Positions 1 to 8,209 are shown, counted from the stretch's first letter. The stretch is 64,000 nt of DNA from Streptomyces celluloflavus (GCA_000720995.1 JOEL01000036.1:86259-150258); one strand, 5' to 3'. The notes: a model not told the origin generated them from the letters alone. Numbers and translations: made by a program.

Positions 1-2
1 CC

Positions 3-320
3 GAAATCATGGACGCTTGGTTCCGGCCCCTGGTCAGCTCCGCCGAGGTACGTCGCGACCTGCGCAAATACGTCCTCAGCACCCCGCCTGAGGCCGAGCT
101 GCTCACCTGGTCCGAGGCGCTTCGTACCTTCGACCGTCCCGCCCTTGTCGCCTGGGCCACCGAGGACCGCGTAATGCCTCCCTCTCACGGCCGCCGCCTC
201 GCCGAGCTACTGCCGCAGGCCAAGCTCGTCGAGATCGCCGACAGCTACACCCTCATCCCTGAAGACCAGCCGGCCGTTCTCACCGCCCACCTGCGGGACT
301 TCCTCGACGGCCCGTCGTGA
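3..320 (+). CDS. alpha/beta hydrolase, C-terminal part (5' end outside window)
   Basis: The frame is open to the window edge, so the start lies upstream; an internal ATG sits at 9. The 106 visible residues are the C-terminal third of an alpha/beta-fold hydrolase. A strand with PALVAWATEDRVMPP places the acid residue loop (the D of ATEDR). The following strand KLVEIADSYTLIPEDQP sits where such enzymes carry the catalytic histidine, usually as SxHxxPxDxP. Here the histidine position reads Y/T (DSYTLIPED), so activity is doubtful. A strong terminator follows directly at 321-370. The substrate cannot be told. Confidence 0.8.
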   Translation, partial: EIMDAWFRPLVSSAEVRRDLRKYVLSTPPEAELLTWSEALRTFDRPALVAWATEDRVMPPSHGRRLAELLPQAKLVEIADSYTLIPEDQPAVLTAHLRDFLDGPS

Positions 321-370
321 GGCACCGAGAGCCCCTTCAGGTCGACGAAGCCGAAGGGTCTCTCGGTGCC
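321..370 (+). terminator. Rho-independent-type hairpin after the first hydrolase
   Basis: An 18-bp inverted repeat with one mismatch (arms 321-338 and 353-370) encloses a 14-base loop, immediately after the stop codon at 318-320. There is no U-tract, as is usual in Streptomyces. Confidence 0.75.
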
Positions 371-442
371 TCACGGCCGCGGATATTTCACAAGCTCATT
401 TCTCAGTACGCGAGCCAAGGCGCTTCCTCCGTCTGCCCTCGT

Positions 443-742
443 CTAAGCGGTGGTCTCGGAGTGCGGCCGGCGCCATGACACGGCGGGATGGTCCGGATGG
501 ACCTCCGGACCATCCCGTACCTCGCGAGGCACCACTCGGAAGCGCTCGCCGCTCAGTCGCCACAGCGGCGGGTCGAGGAGCCAGACCAGGTCTTGTACCG
601 GGACGCGCCGCAGCAGGAGATCCAGTCGCCACAGCTCATCGATACGCCATGGCACGAGTGGCAGCGCCTCCTTGAGGGCCAATGGCATCGACGCGATCAG
701 GGCGTCACTGGACGCCGGCGGCGCCGCTCGGTCCGTCCCCAT
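443..742 (-). CDS. small hypothetical protein (99 aa)
   Basis: Function not recognised. The ATG at 742 has a very strong Shine-Dalgarno (AAGGGGAGG a few bases upstream on the minus strand), which is the main reason to accept the gene. The protein is soluble and rich in Leu, Trp and Pro. Its middle part reads IDELWRLDLLLRRVPVQDLVWLLD, and then runs of charged residues suggest a compact all-helical or mixed fold. The last about 20 residues look like low-complexity read-through, so the gene may be a C-terminally degraded copy of a longer family member. It is transcribed away from the neighbouring hydrolase at 859. Confidence 0.6.
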   Translation of the reverse strand: MGTDRAAPPASSDALIASMPLALKEALPLVPWRIDELWRLDLLLRRVPVQDLVWLLDPPLWRLSGERFRVVPREVRDGPEVHPDHPAVSWRRPHSETTA

Positions 743-858
743 GGCCTCCCCTTCCCGTTCGTCGAGTTAGTGCCGCATCAGCCAACGTTTGCCCTTATGA
801 GGCCGGGCTGTTCACTCCTGGGATGATTTCCGATACGTGTCCACCATGAGGGGGTCCA

Positions 859-1728
859 GTGGAGATCATCGAGCACGCGGTTAATGCGCACTGCGAGGGC
901 GTGATGGTGGAGCCCGTCGGGGGCAGCACGGTGGGCGTGCTGGTGTTGGCTGGTTCGAGTGGCCGCGTCGAAACCGACCGCTGCCGCCTGTTCGCACGTA
1001 CCGGGATGACCGCCCTGTCGATCCGATGGTTTGGCGGCGAAGGGCAGCCTGCGGGAATCTGCGAGATTCCGCTGGAGATCTTCAGCACCGCGATCGGTCT
1101 ACTCCGGGCCAACGGGGTGGAGAGGACAGGTGTGCTCGGGGTGTCCAAGGGCGCCGAAGCTGCCCTGCTCCTCGCCATCCATGATCCGCGTGTTGCTGCG
1201 GTGGTCGCGTTGTCGCCCACCTCCGTGGTCTGGGCGAACGTTGGCCCCGGTTCCGACGGGAAGACCTACCCCTATCGCTCGTCGTGGACGTGGAGGGAGG
1301 AGCCTGTCCCGTTCGTCTCCTACGACGACAGATGGGCTCCCACGGAAGCGCAGGGGGAGCCCACTGCCTACCGAACGCTCTACGAGCGCAGCCGGCAGAC
1401 CTTTGACGAGGCGGCGAGGCAGGCCGTGATCCCGATCGAGCAGTCCACCGCCGAGATTCTGCTCGTGGCGGGTGGTGACGATGAAATGTGGCCGTCGATG
1501 GTGTTCGCGCAGGAGTTGGCGTCACGCCGCGCTTCGGCGGGTCGCACTGCCAAGGTCATCAGCGCGGCCGCCGCCGGGCATCGCCCGCGGTTGCCAGGGG
1601 AAGGGCCGGCCGCTTCTTCCCACCGGTTCCGCTACGGCGGCACTGCCGCGGCCGACGCCGACCTCGGTGCGAAGGCATGGCCTGACATCGTGGGCGTGCT
1701 CGCAGGACCTGTTGTCCTGGGGAGCTGA
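859..1728 (+). CDS. acyl-CoA thioester hydrolase/BAAT-type alpha/beta hydrolase
   Basis: This 289-residue protein resembles the C-terminal (BAAT_C) alpha/beta-hydrolase domain, or dienelactone-hydrolase-like enzymes, which cleave acyl thioesters or esters. The nucleophile elbow is GVSKG (Ser96). The acid is in VAGGDDEMWPS (Asp207/208), and His241 lies in AAGHRPRLPGEG. All three sit at the expected spacing, so the enzyme should be active. The GTG start at 859 is chosen for the purine-rich stretch GAGGGGG about 5 bases upstream. The N-terminal acyltransferase-like domain of eukaryotic relatives is absent, as is normal in bacteria. The natural substrate is unknown. A transposase remnant follows at once. 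Confidence 0.85.
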   Translation: MEIIEHAVNAHCEGVMVEPVGGSTVGVLVLAGSSGRVETDRCRLFARTGMTALSIRWFGGEGQPAGICEIPLEIFSTAIGLLRANGVERTGVLGVSKGAEAALLLAIHDPRVAAVVALSPTSVVWANVGPGSDGKTYPYRSSWTWREEPVPFVSYDDRWAPTEAQGEPTAYRTLYERSRQTFDEAARQAVIPIEQSTAEILLVAGGDDEMWPSMVFAQELASRRASAGRTAKVISAAAAGHRPRLPGEGPAASSHRFRYGGTAAADADLGAKAWPDIVGVLAGPVVLGS

Positions 1729-1744
1729 TCAGGCCGACCTGATG

Positions 1745-1983
1745 TCAGGCAACGTTCACCTTGGCCACGACCTGGCGGAGGCGCTCGTCAGCGGGTGTTT
1801 GTTCCGCCAGATGATGTATCGGCGGATCATGCTGCCCTGAGCCTTGTGGCTGGGGAGGTCGGGGCCACCGAGGGCGAAGTAACGCAGGGCGGCGAACTGG
1901 GCCTCGATGCGGTTGAGCCAGGAGTTGTTGGTCGGGGTGCAGGCGATCTCTACGTTGTTCGCCGCCACCCGTCCCAGGATTCG
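1745..1983 (-). pseudogene. IS630-type transposase, C-terminal remnant (frameshifted)
   Basis: On the minus strand one frame reads NNVEIACTPTNNSWLNRIEA, then FAALRYFALGG and SHKAQGSMIRRYIIWRNK. This is the highly conserved DDE-domain C-terminus of IS630-family transposases, ending with the SWLNRIE block. The last about 19 codons (ADERLRQVVAKVNVA) are in a different frame, so a frameshift lies near 1800. Everything upstream of about 1983 is missing. No terminal inverted repeat is recognisable. It is a dead fragment marking past insertion between the hydrolase and the ohr locus. Confidence 0.8.
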
Positions 1984-2577
1984 CAGGCCACAGGCTCTGC
2001 CGCACCCAGCCATTGCCGAACTTGGGTAGTTCATTGCCCCTCGCTCTGCTGCTCCCGCACTCGGGAATCGAGGGCAAGCGATGCAGCCTGCCCGCGCGGA
2101 CCCGTACGCCCCGCGCCAGCCGAGCAATGCACGGCGGCCCGTGACGAGGCGATCCCCGGCCAGCCACCGTCGCCGCAGGTCGGGCGACTATGCACCGCAC
2201 GCCCGCCGGACGGACCGATCGCGTACCCCAGAAAGGGCGCAGACGGGGAGGACGACGCGGACGGCATCGCGCGGATGCGACTGCACGGCGCCGCTGCGGC
2301 CAGCACACGGGTACGTACCACCCCAGGAACTACTTCGCTGGGGCCGGAACCCGACTCCGACCACCCGGATGCAGCGCAGTTCGACATCGTCATGCGGAAC
2401 TCACAGCGCACCAAGCACACCTGCATCACAGTGCGGCGGCCCACCCCCGCACGCCCCGCAAAGGTGCTCCACTCACTGCGCGTGCGCTTCGCCTGGCCAT
2501 CGCCCACCCGAGCCCCCTACAGAGCCTCGCGGGCGCATCGCAGGGGGCACCGTCGCGGACGCACAACAAACGGCCCT
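1984..2577. other. 594-bp stretch without a supportable gene
   Basis: Open frames exist on both strands, but none has a ribosome-binding site, family resemblance or plausible composition; the longest plus-strand frame continues antisense through ohr. The composition is somewhat lower in GC and irregular, as expected for decayed mobile-element DNA beside the IS630 remnant. Confidence 0.5.
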
Positions 2578-2988
2578 CTACTCGATGACGAGTTCGACGT
2601 CGATGTTGCCGCGGGTGGCCTTCGAGTACGGGCAGTACTGGTGGGTGGCCTCGACGAGCTGCCGGCCGGTGTCGCCGGCGAGGTTGTCCGGGAGTTCCAC
2701 CCGCATGACGACGGCCAGGCCGAAGCCCGTGTCGTCCTTGCCGATGGAGACCTCGGCAGTCACCGAGACGTCCTTGGTGTCGATCTTCATCTGGCGTCCC
2801 ACATTGCCCATCGCACTGGCGAAGCAAGCCGCGTACCCAGCGGCGAAGAGCTGCTCCGGATTGGTGCCCGCGCCGTTGCCTCCGAGCTCCGGGGGCATGG
2901 CCAGGGCGAGATCGATCTTGCCGTCCGAGCTGACGGCCCGGCCCTCGCGGCCGTTTGCGGTGGCGACAGCGGTGTACAGCGCGTCCAT
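2578..2988 (-). CDS. ohr: organic hydroperoxide resistance protein (Ohr, OsmC family)
   Basis: Ohr is a cytoplasmic thiol peroxidase that reduces organic hydroperoxides, using two reactive cysteines and lipoylated proteins as reductant. The 136-residue protein has the family length. The peroxidatic Cys55 is in FAAGYAACFASAM and the resolving Cys119 in QYCPYSKATRGN, the two signature blocks of the Ohr subgroup. The start ATG at 2988 is preceded by AAGGGGAACC; a GTG directly before it (2991) is an alternative. It is divergent from ohrR, with the shared control region at 2989-3125. Expect de-repression when OhrR is oxidised. Confidence 0.95.
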   Translation of the reverse strand: MDALYTAVATANGREGRAVSSDGKIDLALAMPPELGGNGAGTNPEQLFAAGYAACFASAMGNVGRQMKIDTKDVSVTAEVSIGKDDTGFGLAVVMRVELPDNLAGDTGRQLVEATHQYCPYSKATRGNIDVELVIE

Positions 2989-3073
2989 CACGGTTCCCCT
3001 TCGATAGCCCGGCGGCCGCTCCCGACCGCCCGATGGCCACAACGATGGCACATATCCGAGTTGCGGGCAACTA

Positions 3074-3101
3074 GATTGTGCACAATCAAATTATGCGCAA
3101 T
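3074..3101. promoter_or_regulatory. OhrR operator candidate (palindrome plus half repeat)
   Basis: A perfect 14-bp palindrome GATTGTGCACAATC (3074-3087) is followed at 3090-3101 by the related imperfect palindrome ATTATGCGCAAT, in the ohr-ohrR intergenic space. OhrR proteins of the MarR family bind such paired AT-flanked inverted repeats in this position. The second repeat lies just upstream of the ohrR -10 box. Confidence 0.7.
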
Positions 3102-3113
3102 GGGCTAACGGGT

Positions 3114-3119
3114 TAGTGT
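3114..3119 (+). promoter_or_regulatory. -10 box of ohrR, leaderless arrangement
   Basis: TAGTGT ends exactly 6 bases before the ATG at 3126, which would place the transcription start on the A of the start codon. GGAG in between could also act as a very close ribosome-binding site, so leaderless initiation is inferred. Confidence 0.55.
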
Positions 3120-3125
3120 GGAGCC

Positions 3126-3578
3126 ATGACCCCGCTTCCGGTACCCGACGCCGAACTGCTCCGACTCGACCACCAGGTCTGCTTCTCGCTGCACGCCGCC
3201 TCACGCGCCTTCGGCGGCGTCTACCGGGACGCCCTCAAAGAGCTGGGCCTGACCTACCCCCAGTACCTCGTCATGCTGGTGCTCTGGGAACACGGTCCAC
3301 AGCCCGTCAAGGCCATCGGCGAGCAGCTCCGGCTGGACTCCGGCACCCTCTCCCCGCTCCTCAAGCGCCTGGAGGCCGCGGGCCGGGTACATCGCGAGCG
3401 CAGCGCCGAGGACGAGCGCTCCGTTACCGTTCACCTCACCAAGGCCGGGGCGGACCTGCGTGAACGAGCCCTCCCGGTCCCCCGCAAGATCATGGCCGCG
3501 ACCGGCCTCTCGATCGAGGAAATCCGTACCCTGCGGGGCCTGTTGAGACGCGCCACCGATTCCCTGGACAACGTCTGA
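3126..3578 (+). CDS. ohrR: MarR-family peroxide-sensing repressor OhrR
   Basis: This 150-residue winged-helix protein of the MarR family represses ohr until a single cysteine is oxidised by organic hydroperoxides. The sensor Cys19 sits in the diagnostic N-terminal segment LDHQVCFSLHAASRAF. The recognition-helix region is VKAIGEQLRLDSGTLSPLLKRLEAAG, and the wing carries the conserved DERS motif (EDERSVTVHLT). It is a one-cysteine or two-cysteine type: only Cys19 is present, so inactivation probably needs a small-molecule thiol. It is divergent from ohr, with a palindromic operator between them, so autoregulation is expected. Confidence 0.94.
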   Translation: MTPLPVPDAELLRLDHQVCFSLHAASRAFGGVYRDALKELGLTYPQYLVMLVLWEHGPQPVKAIGEQLRLDSGTLSPLLKRLEAAGRVHRERSAEDERSVTVHLTKAGADLRERALPVPRKIMAATGLSIEEIRTLRGLLRRATDSLDNV

Positions 3579-4798
3579 CAGCGCCGCGGACCCGTACATC
3601 GTCACGGCTCGGCCCCGGCTCTCATCTCCGAAGGCCCGATCTCGGACCGCGGCGTCGGAGAGCAGCCCCGGGGGCTCCCGCTCAGGTCTCAGGTGTCAGG
3701 TCTTGGATCCCAGCCGCCGAACCGGCCTCTGCCCCACCTTCGTACATGGCCAGGCCGGCCGCACCGCCCACGGATGGCGAATCGCAGACACTGGCCCCTG
3801 TGATCACGACGTCGACGAACATGGTGGCCAGCGGGTCCGGACAACCGCTGGTGGGGGGCGGCCGCTGGGAGGCGTACGGGCAGTCCGGGGTTCCGGATAC
3901 GACATCCGCCCTCGAAGCGCGGCGGAATGGGCGTTGGCGAGTGCCAGCACACGTCCTCTGATAGTCGGACCCTGACGCGCAGCCCCGCTCCGCCGCCGGC
4001 ACCTCGTTCGACGTCTTCTACGAAGTGGCCGCGCAGCGCCGGACGTCAGGTGCCACGACAACGACAGGCGACGCCCGGACATTTCTCGTCGAGGCACCCG
4101 CCGTTGGACCAGCGAAGGACCACCACCGAAACCCCACCAGACTGGAACCGAGCCGGCATCGAACCGGCATTGACCCGCCGTAGGGCGTGCGCAGAGCCGA
4201 CGCGGAACCAGCGCAGAGCCGACGCCGCTCCGGATAACCCCGCTCTCACCCGGCACCGTCGATTGCGATTCGCCGTCCGACGCGACGGGAGCGGACAGAG
4301 ACGCCTCCCCCGCCGCTCCGCGGAACGGAATCCGGCCCACCGGATCGGTGCCCCGAACGATCTGATGACGGGACGATCAAGAGCTGAAGGCGACAGCCCG
4401 GAGACCGTCAACGTCCGGACCGCACCTTCCGTCCGGCCGTACCTCCCACCCGGTCCCACCCGGTCCCATCCGGTCCCATCCGGTCCCATCCGGTCCCATC
4501 CGGTCCCATCCGGTCCCGTCCCGACCGCACCTCTCGTCCCGCTCATACCTCCCTTCCGGGCCGTACCTTCGCGTCGGCCCGCGGCGTTAGGACAGGCAGA
4601 TGCCCTCCGCGGTGTGTGCACAGGGGGCCGCGCGCCCCTCGCGCCTCATGGTTCGCTCGTCACCCCATTGAGCTACCAAGGTTGGGGAGTCTTCGGGACG
4701 AAGGCGTATAAAGGGTGGCCGAACAAGCCCGAGCCGCCTGCGAGCACCCGCCAGGACGCGGTTGGCAGCATCGCCTACGAAAAGCGGAGGAGTGCCAC
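3579..4798. other. 1.2-kb non-coding or decayed stretch
   Basis: No frame has both a ribosome-binding site and a recognisable product. The interval holds imperfect short direct repeats around 4140-4260 (GAACCGGCAT-like and GCAGAGCCGACG-like units), a decamer tandem array at 4451-4520, and the presumed promoter region of the acyl carrier protein cassette near 4680-4790. It separates ohrR from that cassette. Confidence 0.5.
4451..4520. repeat. decamer tandem repeat, seven units of CGGTCCCATC
   Basis: Five consecutive perfect CGGTCCCATC units are flanked by one variant unit on each side (CGGTCCCACC first, CGGTCCCGTC last). The period of 10 is close to one helical turn. The array is not in a credible gene; a minus-strand frame across it would read a repetitive Gly/Asp/Trp peptide. 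It lies about 280 bp upstream of the ACP start. Confidence 0.9.
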
Positions 4799-5032
4799 GT
4801 GATTGCGGCAGAAGTTGTCAGCGCCTTGCTGGTCCAACGATTCGGAGCAGACCCGGCCGATGTCACCACCGAGACTCCGCTGCGCAAACTGCGGATGGAC
4901 TCCCTGGCCCTGGAAGAGCTTCGGCTGCTCATCGAGGACCGGCTGGACATCGACCTCGAAGAGGTGGCCCTGACATCCCGGGACACGGTGGGCCAGCTGG
5001 TGTCGGCCGTCGACGGCAAAGTCGCCGCGTGA
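4799..5032 (+). CDS. stand-alone acyl carrier protein
   Basis: A 77-residue acyl carrier protein that carries a growing acyl chain on phosphopantetheine. The attachment site is Ser35 in RMDSLALEEL, followed by the acidic helix II that docks partner enzymes. The GTG at 4799 is chosen because GGAGGAG stands 6 bases upstream; an earlier in-frame ATG at 4715 would add a Pro/Arg tail with no family match. Its stop overlaps the start of the ketosynthase by 4 bases (GTGA), so translation is coupled. It is not the housekeeping FabC ACP, which sits in the fab operon in Streptomyces. No acyltransferase, ketoreductase or phosphopantetheinyl transferase is nearby. Confidence 0.9.
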   Translation: MIAAEVVSALLVQRFGADPADVTTETPLRKLRMDSLALEELRLLIEDRLDIDLEEVALTSRDTVGQLVSAVDGKVAA

Positions 5033-6270
5033 CGGCCCGCCGGACACCGTTCTCCGCAGCGGTGACAGGACTGGGACTGGTGACCGCGGCGGGCGTGGGG
5101 GCGAAAGCCACCTGGCATTCCGTGACTCAGGATTCCGCGCCGAGCGGAGTGCGGCCACAGGCGGAACTCGCCGATCTGCCTTGCGACTTCATGTACACCA
5201 TCGACGGTCTGGACACCACCGCGATCCTCGGCATCGCCGCCCAGCGGCTGATGGACCGCTTCGCGCAGCTCGCGGTGATCGCCGCGCGGGAAGCCGTCGC
5301 GGACGCCGGGCTGGACCAAAACACCTGGGACAGCAGCCGGGTCGCGGTCGTCATCGGCTCCGCACACGGCGGACTGCCCTTCTACGACCAGCAGCATGTC
5401 CTCATGTCGGGGCGCGGCGCACGCCGGGTCTCCCCCAAACTCGCTCCGCTGGCCGTGGTCAACAGCGCCGCCAGCAGTGTCTGTATGGACCTCGGCGCAC
5501 ACGGCCCCAGTCTGGGCGTGGCGACCGCATGTTCCTCCGGCACCGTCGCGCTGGGCACCGCGCACCAGCTGCTGCGCGCCGGGGTCTGCGATATCGCCAT
5601 CGCGGGCGGTGCGGAGTCGGTGTGCTCGCGGCTGCTGGTCGCCAGCGCCTGCCAGATGAAGGCGGTCTCCACCCGTCGGGAGGACCCGGCCGCGGCCTGC
5701 CGGCCGTTCGACGTGGCGCGGGACGGCTTCGTCATCGGCGAAGGCGCCGGAATCCTGGTACTGGAGCGGCCCGAGCACGCCAGGGCCCGCGGGGCGGCCG
5801 TCCGCGCCCAGGTCTCGGGGTACGGCGCGTCGAGCGATGCGTACGCGGCCGTCGCACCGGACCCGGACGGCAAGGGGATCGAGCGGGCACTGCGTACCGC
5901 GCTGGCGGACGCGGACATCGCGGCCGGCGATGTCGGCCATGTCAACGCGCACGGCACCTCGACGGTCATCAACGACCTCATCGAGGCCACCGCGCTGGGA
6001 CGGGTCCTCGGCGACCACCCCCTGGTCACGTCCACCAAGGCGATGACCGGGCACACGCTGGGCGCCGCCGGCGGTATCGAGACGGCGCTGACCGTGCTCG
6101 CCCTGGAGGAGCAGTTGGTGCCGCCGACCGTCAATCTCGATGTGCCGGATCCAGAGATCCCGGTCGAGATCGTCCGCAGAGAGGCCCGCCCCGCGACGTT
6201 CGACTGCGCGGTCAAGACATCGCTCGGTTTCGGCGGGCACAACGCCGCGCTCGTGCTGACCCGCGGCTAG
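5029..6270 (+). CDS. beta-ketoacyl-ACP synthase (FabF-type ketosynthase)
   Basis: This 413-residue condensing enzyme joins an acyl group with malonyl-ACP by decarboxylative Claisen condensation. The Cys-His-His triad is complete: Cys168 in VATACSSGT, His308 in NAHGTST and His342 in MTGHTLGAAGG, with Lys337 nearby. Length and motifs match FabF/KAS II and stand-alone polyketide ketosynthases. It is not a chain-length factor, because the cysteine is present. The GTG start at 5029 overlaps the ACP stop. The partner ACP is immediately upstream and an alpha/beta hydrolase follows 157 bp downstream. The rest of the machinery would have to come from host fatty acid synthesis. The product is unknown. 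Confidence 0.92.
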   Translation: MTARRTPFSAAVTGLGLVTAAGVGAKATWHSVTQDSAPSGVRPQAELADLPCDFMYTIDGLDTTAILGIAAQRLMDRFAQLAVIAAREAVADAGLDQNTWDSSRVAVVIGSAHGGLPFYDQQHVLMSGRGARRVSPKLAPLAVVNSAASSVCMDLGAHGPSLGVATACSSGTVALGTAHQLLRAGVCDIAIAGGAESVCSRLLVASACQMKAVSTRREDPAAACRPFDVARDGFVIGEGAGILVLERPEHARARGAAVRAQVSGYGASSDAYAAVAPDPDGKGIERALRTALADADIAAGDVGHVNAHGTSTVINDLIEATALGRVLGDHPLVTSTKAMTGHTLGAAGGIETALTVLALEEQLVPPTVNLDVPDPEIPVEIVRREARPATFDCAVKTSLGFGGHNAALVLTRG

Positions 6271-6427
6271 CACACCGCACGGCGCGCGCCGTCCGCGGTC
6301 GGTACCGCCGTCCGCGATCGGTGCGCGCCGCGCCTCGTTTCGCACCCGCCGACCGTGGCGGCCGGAACCGCGTCGGCGCACGCCGGCGCCACCCGCTCCC
6401 GACGGTCTCCCCGAGAAGGAACCCACC

Positions 6428-7327
6428 ATGTCCGAGGAAACGATCCGCTCCTTGTCCGTGAGCGGCGTGCGCTACTCCTACCGGCGCTTGCGGCAGCCGG
6501 ACCGGCGCACCGAACCGGTCATGACGCTGGGCGGCGCGCTGCAGGGGATGTTCGGCTGGCCGCAGATGGACGACCGGGTGGGACCGGTGGCGGACGTCGT
6601 CACCGCCGACCTGCCCGGCATGGGGAGCGCCGATCCGCTGCCACCGGGGCCGAGCGCCGACCTCCTGTGCGCGGCGATCGAGCGCATCATCGTCGACCTG
6701 GACGTCCCGCGGATCAATCTCTTCGGTTTCTCCTACGGCGCGGGCCTCGCCTACGGCTGCGCCCAGCGCTTCCCCGGGCGCATCGCGCGGCTGGCCCTCG
6801 GCGGTGTGCCGGCACACATCAGCGCCGCGCAGCTGGACCAGTGGCAACGGGCCGCCGAGCATCTCGCGCACGGCGACACCGACACGTTCGCCACGATGGT
6901 CACCGAAGGGCTGATGTGCCTCGACGAGCACCGGTACGTCGCGCATCGCAGGCTGGCCTACCGCTACGTCCGGCGGTCGATGCTGCACGCGGCCCGCCAC
7001 TCACCGCACGCCGTCGACTCGCTGCGTCGCGCACTGACGGACCGGCCGGACTTCTCCGGCGGTCTGACCGGAGTACCGACACTCGTCTTCAGTGGTGAGC
7101 ACGACACGGTGACCTCCCCCGCACGCCAGCGCGACTTCGCGGCCACCATCGCGGGCAGCCGCTTCCTCACCGTCCCCGACGCGGACCACTGGGTGGTGCT
7201 CGAACGCCCGCAGGACGTAGCCGACTTAACCGCCCGCTTCTTCACCGACGGGCCGCTCAGCTCGGCCCCCTGCCTCGCACCGGCCGTACGCGGGGAACTG
7301 TCGGCTGGCGACCCGGCCTGTGTGTGA
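6428..7327 (+). CDS. alpha/beta hydrolase associated with the ACP-ketosynthase pair
   Basis: A 299-residue alpha/beta hydrolase. The oxyanion region is GGALQGMFGWPQ. The nucleophile elbow GFSYGAG carries Ser102, the acid Asp226 lies in FSGEHDTV, and His254 in PDADHWVVLERP. The ATG at 6428 has GAAGGAACC upstream. It lacks a signal peptide, so it acts in the cytoplasm. Being the third gene after an ACP and ketosynthase, it may release, lactonise or transesterify the acyl product; this is inferred from position only. The C-terminal about 25 residues after FFTDGPL look like an unstructured tail. A decayed ArsR gene lies directly downstream. Confidence 0.88.
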   Translation: MSEETIRSLSVSGVRYSYRRLRQPDRRTEPVMTLGGALQGMFGWPQMDDRVGPVADVVTADLPGMGSADPLPPGPSADLLCAAIERIIVDLDVPRINLFGFSYGAGLAYGCAQRFPGRIARLALGGVPAHISAAQLDQWQRAAEHLAHGDTDTFATMVTEGLMCLDEHRYVAHRRLAYRYVRRSMLHAARHSPHAVDSLRRALTDRPDFSGGLTGVPTLVFSGEHDTVTSPARQRDFAATIAGSRFLTVPDADHWVVLERPQDVADLTARFFTDGPLSSAPCLAPAVRGELSAGDPACV

Positions 7328-7358
7328 GCGCATAGCGGGGTGGTGGAGAGGGTGCCCC

Positions 7359-7651
7359 GTGCCCCTACTGTTCGACGTACTCGCGGGACCGAGTCGGCGC
7401 AATATCCTCGGTCTGCTGCTGGAGCGCCCGATCTGGCCGGCGAGCTCACGCGGCGGATCGGACTGAGCCGCCTCCGAGCAGTTGCGGGTGGCGCGCGAGG
7501 CCGGGCCCGCCCAGGTCCGGGGGGATGCGCAGGCCCGCTGATACGAGCCGCTGCCCGAGCCGCCAGTCGGACTCGGTGCCTGGCTCGCGCTCTACCGGCG
7601 TCCGTGGCCCCGGAGCCTCGGTGACCTCAAACCGCATCTCGACGTCTTCAT
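7359..7651 (+). pseudogene. ArsR-family regulator, broken by frameshifts and a stop
   Basis: Pieces of one ArsR winged-helix repressor can be read across frames. From a GTG at 7359 comes LFDVLAGPSRRNILGLLLERP. After a first frameshift comes DLAGELTRRIGLS. After a second comes EQLRVAREAGPAQVRGDAQAR, a TGA where tryptophan is expected, then YEPLPEP, and finally LYRRPWPRSLGDLKPHLDVFI ending at 7651. Two frameshifts and an in-frame stop make it dead. At about 7650 it runs straight into an antisense recombinase fragment, so a recombination junction removed its 3' end. Confidence 0.8.
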
Positions 7652-7921
7652 CAGCTCGGCCGCGTTGCCCGCGAGGCGCTTGAGCTCGTGGACGGTGAGG
7701 ATGACCGGCGTATCGGGCGCGGCCTCTTTGAACTGGCGGGCCTGCGCGAGTGCCTTCGCCAGCTCGGGCCGGACCTTGACCCGGGTGCTGATCTGCTCCT
7801 TGAAAACCTCGTGGCACTCCGCCCGGTGGAGGGGTTCGAGCTGGCTCGCCAGCTCCTGCCGGGCGGTCGGCGTACGGGCGTACCCGATCCGGATCGGCCG
7901 CTCCGCGCGGGGCGCGGGCAC
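7592..7921 (-). pseudogene. serine recombinase/resolvase, N-terminal domain fragment
   Basis: On the minus strand a GTG at 7921 opens MPAPRAERPIRIGYARTPTA, followed by RQELASQLEPL, ISTRVKVRPELAKAL and VILTVHELKRLAGNAAEL. This is the catalytic N-terminal domain of a resolvase-type serine recombinase; the expected catalytic serine in YARTS is threonine/proline here (YARTPTA). Similarity ends abruptly at about 7650 where the antisense ArsR remnant begins; the last 19 codons are shadow sequence. The DNA-binding domain is missing. It is a non-functional piece of a former mobile element. Confidence 0.8.
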
Positions 7922-8209
7922 GACGGCGAGCGCGGGGCCCTGCTTCCACGCGCGGCCGGGGTGCCGGTCGACGGGAACGGGGATCTCCAGTTCCTCGCGG
8001 AGCGCGGGGGCGGGGATGGGGACGAAGCGACGGTCTTCCGCCGCCGGTGCGGCAGGCGCTGCCGGCGAGTCGCCCTGATCGTCCGCAGCTGCTGCCGGTG
8101 GGCGACCGGGGCCACTTCGACAGGCAGGCGCATACGGTGCTCGCCTTGTCCGGCCTTGTGTGGCGGCTCGCTGCCCGCGCCGCCGCGCCCCTGCCCGTTG
8201 ACCGAGCGG

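Noticed and set aside
2031-2507. 158-codon minus-strand frame between IS630 remnant and ohr
   Set aside because: Ser/Gly/Arg-rich, no ribosome-binding site, no family signal.
1795-3108. A 437-codon plus-strand frame through the IS remnant and ohr
   Set aside because: Antisense to Ohr, with no ribosome-binding site and no family resemblance; a GC-bias artefact.
4650-4692. tRNA-like piece on the minus strand (GGTAGCTCAATGGGGT then GAGC, like a D-arm)
   Set aside because: After the D-arm no 5-bp anticodon stem, T-arm or acceptor pairing can be built; treated as chance or a minute tRNA relic.
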